A stretch of DNA of 57,273 bases from Nevskiales bacterium (GTDB lineage: Bacteria; Pseudomonadota; Gammaproteobacteria; Nevskiales; Nevskiaceae). The DNA is taken from positions 1-57,273 of the forward strand of contig JAQVDP010000022.1 of the NCBI GenBank assembly GCA_028698335.1, in the 5' to 3' direction. A program made the position numbers and the translations under genes. Shown one piece after another: positions 16,786-24,544 of this stretch (the stretch's first letter is position 1; every line of letters starts with the position of its first letter). Under the pieces are notes generated by a model that saw only the letters and a program-made list of their open reading frames with translations, did no database searches and had not been told where the DNA came from.

Positions 16786-19539
16786 TCAGACCAGCGACTG
16801 CGCCAGGGCCGCGGCCACCGCCTCGGTGCGGCGCGTCACGTTGAGCTTGGAGTAGATATTCTTCAGGTGCCACGCCACCGTGCTTTCGGCGACGCCGAGC
16901 TGGCGTGCGATCTCCTTGTTGGAGCGCCCGACGAACAGCGCCTTGAGCACTTCGAGTTCGCGAGCCGAGAGGTTCGGCGCCACGCAGGGCCGCAGATCGC
17001 CGCGCTCGGCGCCGGCACGCAGCGACGCACCACCGCCCAGGGCGTTGAGCACCTCGACCAGATAGTCGTAGGGCACCGACCAGCGCTGGGTGTCGGGGTC
17101 CTCGGTCCATTGCGCGTGCGCCGACAGCAGCAGGCGCTTCATCGGCTGCCCCTCGTCGACGAAAGTACGGATCAGACCGCCGCGCGCGGACAGTGCCAGG
17201 GCCTTGCCGATGCGCCGGATCGCGGCACGTTCGTCGCCGCAGTCGGCGAGGGCGAGTGCCTTGAGCACCAGCGAATCGAGCAACACCCGCACGCGCCCGC
17301 CGGCCTCGGCCTCGGCGATCACCGGCCGCAGAATCGCGGCGGCCTGTTCGGGGCGTCCCTGCGCGATCAGCAGCTGCGCATGGGCGCGATCGATCATGCG
17401 GTGACGCCGCGCGCAGGTTGCCAGCGCGCCCTCCGGGCGCGGGCCAGCCACGTCCTCGGCCGATTTCAGCGCGGCGGCGGCCGCCGCCATGTCGCCGCCC
17501 TTGGCCAGCAGGCGCGCCCGCTGCGCCAGTGCGGCGATGACGAGCCGGTCGAAGCCGCTGCGCTTGCCGAGCGCCTCGGCCTCCGCGAGCAGATCGAGCG
17601 CCTGCCCCTGATGCCCGGCCACGTGCTGCAGTTGCGCCAGCACGAAATGACCGGCGATCACCGCGTCGAGGATCGCGCATTCGTCGACCAACGTCAGGAA
17701 CTCGTCGAGATAGGCGTGCGCCTCGTCGAGCCGGTTGCGCAGGTAGCTGACCTCGGACAGGAGCACCCCCGGCATCGCAACGACGACCGACAGGCGCCCG
17801 AGCCGGTCGGATGCCAGCTTGAACGCGCGCTCGTAGAAGGTCTCGGCCACGTCGAGCGCGCCGGCGCTGACCTCGACCAGACCCCGGAAGCAGTCCGTGT
17901 AGACGGCACCGTAGATGCCGTCGGCGCGCAGATGGCGCTCGCGGGCACGCACCGAATAGCGGCGGGCCCGATCGAAATCGCCGGCGACATAACAGCTGTA
18001 CAGCAGCAGGTTGTCGTGCACGCCCTGCACGAACGGGTTGTACTCGACGTCCTCCTCCGGTTCCTCGTGGACGACGGCCAGCATTTCCTCGTCCGAATCG
18101 GAGAACACGTAGACGAACAGCTCGGTCGTGCGCAGTTCCGCGAGCAGAGCCTGGGCGGCGTACTGCTCGTCGGCGGATTCCGGCTCCGGAGCGGCCCGCA
18201 GCAGGCGCGCCGCGATCCGGAAATGCTCGCGTGCCCGCGCGTAGTCCCGCTGCAGCGCCAGCAGCCAGGCCTGGGCGATATGCAGCCGCGGTCGCAGATC
18301 GGTGACCTCCCGCGGCAGGCGGTCGATCCAGCCGAGGATGGTGCGGACCCGTCCCAGCTTGAGCACGTCCATCCAGCTCGACTCGATGAACTCCGCGGTG
18401 CGCTCCCAGTCGCCGGCCTCAATCGCATGCCCGACGGCTTCGCCGATCATGCCGTGGTCCGCATACCAGTTGTAGGCGCGCCGGTGCAGGCCCGGCAGAA
18501 CCTCCGGGCGTTCCCGCCGCAGCGTCCGCCGCAGGAAATCGGCGAACAGGTGGTGATAGCGATACCAGCTGCGCTCGTCGTCGAGCGGCAGCATGAACAT
18601 GTTGGCCCGCTCGAGCCGCGCCAGCACCTCGGCCGAGTCGCAACGCCCGGTGACGGCGTCGCACAGCGACGGGCTGACCCGCTCGAGGATGGAGGTCTCC
18701 TGCAGGAACGCCCGCTGACTCGCAGGCAGATTGGCCAGCACGTCTCCGGCGAGGTATTCGACGATATCGCGATGATTGCCGGAGAACTCGTCGATGAAGC
18801 GTTCGCGGTCCTGGCGGTCACGCAACGACAACGCCGCCAGCTGCAGGCCCGCGACCCAGCCGTCGGTCCGCTCGTGCAGCGCGCGCACCCGCCGCTGGTC
18901 GAGATCGAGCCCCTGCGATTCGTTCAGAAAGGCGCAGGCTTCGGCCAGTTCGAAGCGCAGATGTTCGGCGCGGATTTCGGTGAGCTGGTTGTGCGCACGC
19001 AGGCGCGCGATGACCGCCAGGTTCGGCATCTCGCGGCTGGTCAGAATCAGGCGCAGATTGGGCGGCGCGGTCTCGAGGAACAGCTCGAGCAGCGCGAGGA
19101 TCTCGTCCGAGGCGCAGCGATAGAAATCGTCCAGCACCAGGCTCAGCGGAAATCCGGTGGACGCGACCTCGTTGAACAGCGTCATCAGCACCGCGCGGAA
19201 CGGCACGCCGTTGCCGGTGGCCAGCAGCGTCTGCGACGCGATGCCGACGCCACCGTGCGCCGTCTGCAGCGCACCGATCGCATGCGCCAGAAAACGGGAC
19301 GGATCGCGATCGTCGACGTCCAGCGATACCCAGCCAACGCCTTCGCCACCCACGCGACGCTGCGCGCAGTACGCCGCGGTGGCCGTCGTCTTGCCGTATC
19401 CGGCCGGGGCGACGAGCAGGATCAGGCGGGCACGCTCCGCTCGCGCCAGCATGTCGTTGACGCGTGCACGCTCCACCATTCCCGACGTCGGCAACGGCGG
19501 CGTGAGCTTGCTCAATACCACCAGCGGTGCGTTCGGCAC
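16786..19539 (-). CDS. MalT-type LuxR-family ATP-dependent transcriptional activator
   Basis: A 917-residue regulator of the LAL/MalT (STAND) class. The N-terminal NTPase carries the Walker A APAGYGKTT (about residue 44) and a hydrophobic LSLVLDDF Walker B. A long helical-repeat middle (about 350-800), as in MalT, is the expected inducer-sensing part. The C-terminus is a LuxR DNA-binding helix-turn-helix with LSARELEVLKALFVGRSNKEIA and VAESTVAWHLKNIYSKL. It starts at GTG with GAGGAG upstream. Sitting between the carboxylase genes and the synthetase-thiolase genes, it is the obvious regulator of the island. Ligand-and-ATP-dependent activation is known for MalT; the ligand here is unknown. Confidence 0.9.
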   Translation of the reverse strand: MPNAPLVVLSKLTPPLPTSGMVERARVNDMLARAERARLILLVAPAGYGKTTATAAYCAQRRVGGEGVGWVSLDVDDRDPSRFLAHAIGALQTAHGGVGIASQTLLATGNGVPFRAVLMTLFNEVASTGFPLSLVLDDFYRCASDEILALLELFLETAPPNLRLILTSREMPNLAVIARLRAHNQLTEIRAEHLRFELAEACAFLNESQGLDLDQRRVRALHERTDGWVAGLQLAALSLRDRQDRERFIDEFSGNHRDIVEYLAGDVLANLPASQRAFLQETSILERVSPSLCDAVTGRCDSAEVLARLERANMFMLPLDDERSWYRYHHLFADFLRRTLRRERPEVLPGLHRRAYNWYADHGMIGEAVGHAIEAGDWERTAEFIESSWMDVLKLGRVRTILGWIDRLPREVTDLRPRLHIAQAWLLALQRDYARAREHFRIAARLLRAAPEPESADEQYAAQALLAELRTTELFVYVFSDSDEEMLAVVHEEPEEDVEYNPFVQGVHDNLLLYSCYVAGDFDRARRYSVRARERHLRADGIYGAVYTDCFRGLVEVSAGALDVAETFYERAFKLASDRLGRLSVVVAMPGVLLSEVSYLRNRLDEAHAYLDEFLTLVDECAILDAVIAGHFVLAQLQHVAGHQGQALDLLAEAEALGKRSGFDRLVIAALAQRARLLAKGGDMAAAAAALKSAEDVAGPRPEGALATCARRHRMIDRAHAQLLIAQGRPEQAAAILRPVIAEAEAGGRVRVLLDSLVLKALALADCGDERAAIRRIGKALALSARGGLIRTFVDEGQPMKRLLLSAHAQWTEDPDTQRWSVPYDYLVEVLNALGGGASLRAGAERGDLRPCVAPNLSARELEVLKALFVGRSNKEIARQLGVAESTVAWHLKNIYSKLNVTRRTEAVAAALAQSLV

Positions 19540-19572
19540 TCTCGGTCTCCTCAGCCAAGATACCGCCGGCGC

Positions 19573-19578
19573 ATATTA
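19573..19578 (-). promoter_or_regulatory. Possible -10 element of the regulator gene
   Basis: TAATAT on the minus strand is the only strongly AT-rich hexamer in the 153-nt gap before the regulator, about 33 nt ahead of its GTG start. No convincing -35 accompanies it and no TGGGGG box is seen in the gap. Confidence 0.3.
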
Positions 19579-19645
19579 GGTCGCTGCGCCCGCAAACGCA
19601 CGCGAACCGATGATGCTTCTGCGCCGTGGAAACGCCATTGCGCGA

Positions 19646-19667
19646 CCGCGGGCTCGAAAACCCGCGG
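19646..19667 (-). terminator. Hairpin after the carboxylase operon
   Basis: A 7-bp stem CCGCGGG/CCCGCGG with an 8-nt loop lies 26 nt beyond the apcD-like stop codon. It lacks a T-run on the minus strand, so it may only attenuate transcription or act in mRNA stability. Confidence 0.35.
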
Positions 19668-19692
19668 CCGCGCCGGATTGTCGTCGACGGTC

Positions 19693-21945
19693 TCAGCCGC
19701 CCTCGATACGTCGCCGCAACTGCTCGTTTTCGGCCTCCAGCTGGGCGATGCGCACATCGCGCGGATGCGGCATGAAGATCGGTTCGATCGCGTCCGCGGA
19801 CACGGGTTTGTCGGGCCCGCCCGCGAACAGATGCTTCGGATCGTCCCAGCTTCCGTAGTACGGCAGGTTCTTCGGCGGCTCCTTCGCGGTCCAGTCCTTG
19901 GCGAACGCGTGGTAGCTGCGGCCCCGCTGCTTGCGCGCCTTGCGCTCGTCGGCGCGCGCACGCTCGGTCGCGTCCAGATCGACCAGCCCGGTCGCGGGAT
20001 CGATCACCACCTTGAAGATGCGCTCGGCGACGTCCAGCGACAGCAGATCCTCGTCATAGTCCTTCTTGACCAGGGCCGGATCGCGTTCGAGACAGTCGCC
20101 GTATGCGCCGCCCGCACCCTGCGAGATCATGTAGAGCTCGCCCTGCTTGAGGTTCTCGAACTGCAGGCCCATGTGGTGGGTCGAGTAGCGCGCTCCGCGG
20201 AACGGGCGCTCGTTCATGATCTCGTCGATGTTGTAGCGGAAGCTGCCGGGATCCTTCTTGAACACCTCGAACACGTCGACGTCGCGTACCTTGCACAGCG
20301 GATAGGTCGGGCACGCATAGCCGCCGAACAGACCGCGGGTGTTCGGGATCTTGGAGCCGATGCAGGTCACCATGAAGCCCCAGAACGGACTGCCGCGCAT
20401 CGCCGCCATCACCTGGTAGCCCATGCCGCCACGGTACTTGCCGAAGCTCATGTTGTTCTTCATCAGGCGCTTCGACACCAGCTGCATGAAGGGCACCTCC
20501 TCCTCCATGACCTCCTGCTCGCCGATGTCCGCCATCGTCGCGAAGATCGGCGCCAGCGAATGCTCGCCGTCGGAATCGGCATGCGCGCCGCCGCCCATGC
20601 CGTTGAGGTCGGCGCAGAGGTTGCCGACCATCTCGCCGTGCTGGGTGATCCCGCCGTAGATGAAGGTGTTGATCATGTTGTACCAGGGCGCGACGACCTT
20701 GGTGTACTTGTGCGGGCTCGAGAACATCAGCTTGGCCAGTCCCAGCTGCGCGCAGGTGAACGCCGGGAAGAAGGTCATCATGCTCTGCGCGTTGGGCGTC
20801 TGGTAGGACGAATTCAGCGCCGAGCACTTGTCGGTGATGACGTCGACCGGCGCGAACGCCGCCTGCGTGCGCGGCAGGTCCGGGAACACGAAGGTCAGGA
20901 ACAGCTGCGAGATCATGCCCTTGAGCGAGGCCTCGACCGTGTTGTTGGCGCGGTTGGCGAATTCCGGACTCGAGCCCCTGAAGTCGAAGATCAGCTTTCC
21001 GCCCTGCTTGCGCAGCTCGAGGTTGATCTTGATCAGGCAGTTTTCGCGCAGAGTCCCGTCGGCGAACAGCATCGTGCGCACGGTCCCGTCCGGCATCTCG
21101 GTGATCCGCCGCACGACCTCGGTGCGCACGTCCTCCATGCCCTTGCGCAGGCAGGCGACGATCGCCTCGGCGCTGTACGCCTCCGCACATTCGCGGACGC
21201 GCGCCTCGATACGGCGGCAGACGAAGAGCTTGACCTTCATGTCGCCGTACTGGAGCTTCGGTTCGCGCACCGAGTTCTGCAGGTACGTGACCCAGTCCTT
21301 CTTCAGCTGGTAGTTCTCGCCGACCTTGACCGGCGACAGCTTGAGCCCCTCCTCGTAGACGCTTTCGGCCGCCGACGGCATGCCGCCGGGCTCGATCGCG
21401 CCGTTCTCGCCCTCATGCACCGTCGCGCCGGCCCAGGCGACCAGCTTGTCACCGACGAAGATCGGCAGCAGCAGCGACTGGTCGGTGTTGTGGATGTTGC
21501 CGTAGCGTGCGTCGTTGTGCATGAAGATGTCGCCGGGGCGCACGCCGACCGTCGGGTCCTTGGCCCAGTACTTCATGATGAACTTGACCGGGTGGTGGAC
21601 CAGCGACGAGAACACCAGGACGCCGCCGGTCGACGAGATCGCCAGATCGCCGCTGGCCGAGTAGATGCCGGTGATCAGGTCGCCCCACTTGGCGCCCGGC
21701 GCCGCGCCCATCTGCTCCATCATCTCGAAGCCCTCGTTGGCCCCCGCGAGCAGGCGGTCGCGGATCAGGGCGAGCAGGGTCGGGTCTTCGTACTGGCTCA
21801 GCGCGGTTTCCTCCAGCGCGGTGCGGGGAGCCAGGTCGTGATGCCCCATGATCTCGGGATCGGGGCCCAGGAACAGGGTCGTGTCCTGAAAGAACTGCGC
21901 CAGCTCGCGGTCGTCGCTGGTCGGTTCGAGTGCTGTGCTATCCAT
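19693..21945 (-). CDS. Acetophenone-carboxylase-like subunit, HyuB/acetone carboxylase alpha type (ApcD-like)
   Basis: A 750-residue protein of the hydantoinase B/acetone carboxylase alpha family, identified by the hydantoinase-B-type core (GDLAISSTGGVLVFSSLVHHPVK in part, DIFMHNDARYGNIHN, CADLNGMGGGAHADSDGEHS). The family acts on the phosphorylated ketone enol and CO2. It is the last gene of a four-gene set whose sizes and order match the apcABCD genes of Aromatoleum aromaticum. The C-terminal 22 residues (RIAQLEAENEQLRRRIEGG) form a short coiled coil. GAGGAG lies ahead of the ATG. The substrate could be acetophenone, another aryl ketone or an alkyl ketone. Confidence 0.85.
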   Translation of the reverse strand: MDSTALEPTSDDRELAQFFQDTTLFLGPDPEIMGHHDLAPRTALEETALSQYEDPTLLALIRDRLLAGANEGFEMMEQMGAAPGAKWGDLITGIYSASGDLAISSTGGVLVFSSLVHHPVKFIMKYWAKDPTVGVRPGDIFMHNDARYGNIHNTDQSLLLPIFVGDKLVAWAGATVHEGENGAIEPGGMPSAAESVYEEGLKLSPVKVGENYQLKKDWVTYLQNSVREPKLQYGDMKVKLFVCRRIEARVRECAEAYSAEAIVACLRKGMEDVRTEVVRRITEMPDGTVRTMLFADGTLRENCLIKINLELRKQGGKLIFDFRGSSPEFANRANNTVEASLKGMISQLFLTFVFPDLPRTQAAFAPVDVITDKCSALNSSYQTPNAQSMMTFFPAFTCAQLGLAKLMFSSPHKYTKVVAPWYNMINTFIYGGITQHGEMVGNLCADLNGMGGGAHADSDGEHSLAPIFATMADIGEQEVMEEEVPFMQLVSKRLMKNNMSFGKYRGGMGYQVMAAMRGSPFWGFMVTCIGSKIPNTRGLFGGYACPTYPLCKVRDVDVFEVFKKDPGSFRYNIDEIMNERPFRGARYSTHHMGLQFENLKQGELYMISQGAGGAYGDCLERDPALVKKDYDEDLLSLDVAERIFKVVIDPATGLVDLDATERARADERKARKQRGRSYHAFAKDWTAKEPPKNLPYYGSWDDPKHLFAGGPDKPVSADAIEPIFMPHPRDVRIAQLEAENEQLRRRIEGG

Positions 21946-21981
21946 CGAAATTCTCCTCAGTATTGCTCGGGGCGGCGGCGC

Positions 21982-24117
21982 TCAGTCGCGCAGGAACCAC
22001 GCCGCGCCCTGTTCGCCGGTCACCAGCCGCCAGCCGGGCTCGACCAGATACGTCGTCGCTTCGCTGATGACGACCGCCGGGCCCGGGATCAGGGTGTCGG
22101 GCTTGAGATCCTCGAGGCGGTACACCGGCGTATCGATGCCGCCGTCGACGCCCACGAAGTGGCATTCGCGACGCGATTTCGGCTGCGGCGGCTTGATCGT
22201 CTTGCTGTCGTCGGCCGGGCGCAGGTTCTTGAACTGCACAGTGCTGATCTCGACGTAGGACGCCACCCGGACCGTGATGATCCGGATACCGGCTTCGGGC
22301 GCGGCGCTGCCTTCGCCGAAACGATGCGAATAGTCGTCGGCGAACTTGCGGATCAGCTTGAGCAGGTCGCCACGCGACTCCAGCCGGCGCGTGTCGCAGA
22401 CCACCGCGGTCTGCACCAGCTGGTTGCCATAGCGCATGTCGAACTCGACGCGGTGGCGCACGGCCTCCTCGGGCATGTTCTGGCGCCGGAGATCCTCCCG
22501 CCCCTTGGCCTCGAGCTGTTCGATGGTCTCGTTGACCATGCTGAAGTCGCTCATCATCGTGCGCGTGATCGAGTCGTAGACCGACAGGTAGATCGAGCGC
22601 TCGTGAATGTGCATCTGGTTCATGTTGCCGGCGCCGACCGCCGAGAACACCGAGCTGAACGGCGGCACCAGGATGCGGCGGATGCCGAGGACGTTGGCGA
22701 TGCCGCAGGCATGCAGCGGCCCGTTGCCGCCATAGGCGAGCATCGTGAACTGGCTCGGCTCGTAGCCCCGGGTCCGCAGTTCCTGCGAGATGCCGTTGGC
22801 CATGTTGTTGTCGACCTTCTGCTTGATCAGACGCGCCGCGTCGATCGGATCCAGATCCATCGGATCGCAGATCTCGTCCTCGAGCGCCGACTTCGAGCGC
22901 TTCGGATTGAGCTTGAGCGCGCCACCGGCGTAGTTCTCGGGATCGAGATAGCCCAGCACCAGATCGGCATCGGTCACCGTCGGCAGCAGCCCGCCGCGGT
23001 CATAGCACGCGGGCCCCGGATCGGAGCCGGCGCTGGCCGGGCCGGCCTGCACGGTTTCGTGCATGCGATCGTAGCGGGCGATCGATCCGCCGCCGGCACC
23101 GAGCGTGACCAGATGCACCATCGGCACGGTGACCAGCCAGCGTTCGATGACGGGATTGAAGTCATAGAACTTCACGCCGCCCTTGACCACCAGACCGATG
23201 TCGAACGAGGTGCCGCCCATGTCGGTGCAGATCACGTTGCCCAGATCGGTCTCGGCGGCCAGATGCTCCGAGGCATGGATGCCGGCGACCGGACCCGAAT
23301 GGATCGTCTGCAGCGCATCGGTCGAGTTGAGCTGCGCCATCCCGCCGGAGTTGTGGATCACCAGCATCGGCCGCTTGTAGTCGTGCTCGCGCAGGTTCAG
23401 CGCCAGCGACGACAGGCCGTGATACATCGCACTGTGCAGGAACGCGTCCATGATCGCCGACGACGAGCGCACGTATTCGCCCTTACGCCCCGCGACGAGA
23501 TGCGAGAGGATGATCGGATTGGCGCCGAGCATGTGCGACGGAAACTCTTCGTTGATGATCTCCTCGGCCAGTAGCTCGTGCACCGGGTTGACCACGGCGT
23601 TGACCAGGGCGACGACGAAGGCCTGAGCGCCCTGGTCGACCAGCTTGCGGATCTGCAGACGCATGTCGTCGACGTCGAGTCCGAGCAGGACCTCGCCCTT
23701 GGCGTCGATGCGCTCGCGCACACCGGCAATCAGCGGGATCGGGACCAGCGGGTCCGGGCGCGTCGCCGCCGGCAGGTCGCGCTGCACCAGATCGGGCATG
23801 CCGTCGCCGTATCCGCGGCTGCGGCACAGGGGCACGCTGCTCTCGAACCCGGCGGTGGTGAGCAGCCCGACGCGGGGCCCCTTGCGTTCGATCAGCGCGT
23901 TGGTGCCGAGGGTCGTCGCGTAGCGCACCGAATCAACGCCGGACATGACGTCCTTGAGTGTGATGCCGAGACTCTCGTACGCCTTCTGCAGCGCCTGATT
24001 GAAGCCGATCGCCAGATTGTGCTTGGTCGTCAGCGCCTTGGCCTGGACGTACTGGTTGTCCCAGACCAGGAAACAGTCGGTGAAGGTGCCACCGATGTCG
24101 ACAGATACTCTTTTCAT
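21982..24117 (-). CDS. Acetophenone-carboxylase-like subunit, HyuA/ATP-binding type (ApcC-like)
   Basis: A 711-residue (about 78 kDa) hydantoinase A/oxoprolinase-family protein with the ASKHA nucleotide-binding motifs VDIGGTFTDCFLVWD (phosphate 1), CTDMGGTSFDIGL (phosphate 2) and LAYGGNGPLHACG (adenosine region). In the acetone and acetophenone carboxylases such subunits bind ATP and phosphorylate the substrates. The start is the ATG of MKRVSVDIGG, with GAGGAG upstream; the open frame continues upstream inside the previous gene and is spurious. It begins 17 nt after the 134-residue subunit and ends 36 nt before the HyuB-type gene, so the four genes form one operon. Confidence 0.86.
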   Translation of the reverse strand: MKRVSVDIGGTFTDCFLVWDNQYVQAKALTTKHNLAIGFNQALQKAYESLGITLKDVMSGVDSVRYATTLGTNALIERKGPRVGLLTTAGFESSVPLCRSRGYGDGMPDLVQRDLPAATRPDPLVPIPLIAGVRERIDAKGEVLLGLDVDDMRLQIRKLVDQGAQAFVVALVNAVVNPVHELLAEEIINEEFPSHMLGANPIILSHLVAGRKGEYVRSSSAIMDAFLHSAMYHGLSSLALNLREHDYKRPMLVIHNSGGMAQLNSTDALQTIHSGPVAGIHASEHLAAETDLGNVICTDMGGTSFDIGLVVKGGVKFYDFNPVIERWLVTVPMVHLVTLGAGGGSIARYDRMHETVQAGPASAGSDPGPACYDRGGLLPTVTDADLVLGYLDPENYAGGALKLNPKRSKSALEDEICDPMDLDPIDAARLIKQKVDNNMANGISQELRTRGYEPSQFTMLAYGGNGPLHACGIANVLGIRRILVPPFSSVFSAVGAGNMNQMHIHERSIYLSVYDSITRTMMSDFSMVNETIEQLEAKGREDLRRQNMPEEAVRHRVEFDMRYGNQLVQTAVVCDTRRLESRGDLLKLIRKFADDYSHRFGEGSAAPEAGIRIITVRVASYVEISTVQFKNLRPADDSKTIKPPQPKSRRECHFVGVDGGIDTPVYRLEDLKPDTLIPGPAVVISEATTYLVEPGWRLVTGEQGAAWFLRD

Positions 24118-24134
24118 GGAAGGCTCCTCGCGAC

Positions 24135-24539
24135 TCAGTGGCTGTGACCGTGATGGCGACGTTCCCAGACCATGTCGGGCCCGGTCGCCGGCGCTTCGAG
24201 TTCGGTCCGGTCGGCCCACTGGGCCTTGAGCGCGTCGATGTCGAGTTCCAGATCGTGCGGCAGCGGATGGCCGGGCGGGAGGTAGTCGACCTCCATCATC
24301 GTGGCGCACTCGGGGCAGTAGTACTCGACGATGCGGATCCAGTCCGGATCCGGTGCGAAGGTGAACTCGTACTTCGGATCGAGAATCGGGTCGTGAATCT
24401 CCCGGGGGTCGCGCTCGTATACCAGCAAGCCGTGCTTGTAGTTCTCGCGCGCCGGACCGATGTCGTGGTTGCAGCAGCGGCACACCCATTGCTCGCGATC
24501 CAGATCGATGAGCAGGTATTCGGTGGCAAAGACTTTCAT
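24135..24539 (-). CDS. Small zinc-binding subunit of an acetophenone-carboxylase-like enzyme (ApcB-like)
   Basis: A 134-residue, roughly 15-kDa protein with two Cys clusters, WVCRCCNHD and YYCPEC, spaced as in a zinc ribbon, and a His-rich tail (ERRHHGHSH). Size and position match the 15-kDa subunit of acetophenone carboxylase and are related to the acetone carboxylase gamma subunit. It is the diagnostic gene: plain hydantoinases lack it and acetone carboxylase has only one HyuA-type partner. The start lies 5 nt after the preceding stop codon, with GGGAGG overlapping that stop. Confidence 0.82.
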   Translation of the reverse strand: MKVFATEYLLIDLDREQWVCRCCNHDIGPARENYKHGLLVYERDPREIHDPILDPKYEFTFAPDPDWIRIVEYYCPECATMMEVDYLPPGHPLPHDLELDIDALKAQWADRTELEAPATGPDMVWERRHHGHSH

Positions 24540-24544
24540 GTCGG

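Noticed and set aside
16756-23574. An open frame of 2272 codons on the plus strand across the regulator and carboxylase genes
   Set aside because: It is antisense to genes with clear motifs and ribosome binding sites, and its product is low-complexity Arg/Asp/Val/Ala-rich. Long antisense frames arise from third-position GC in high-GC DNA.
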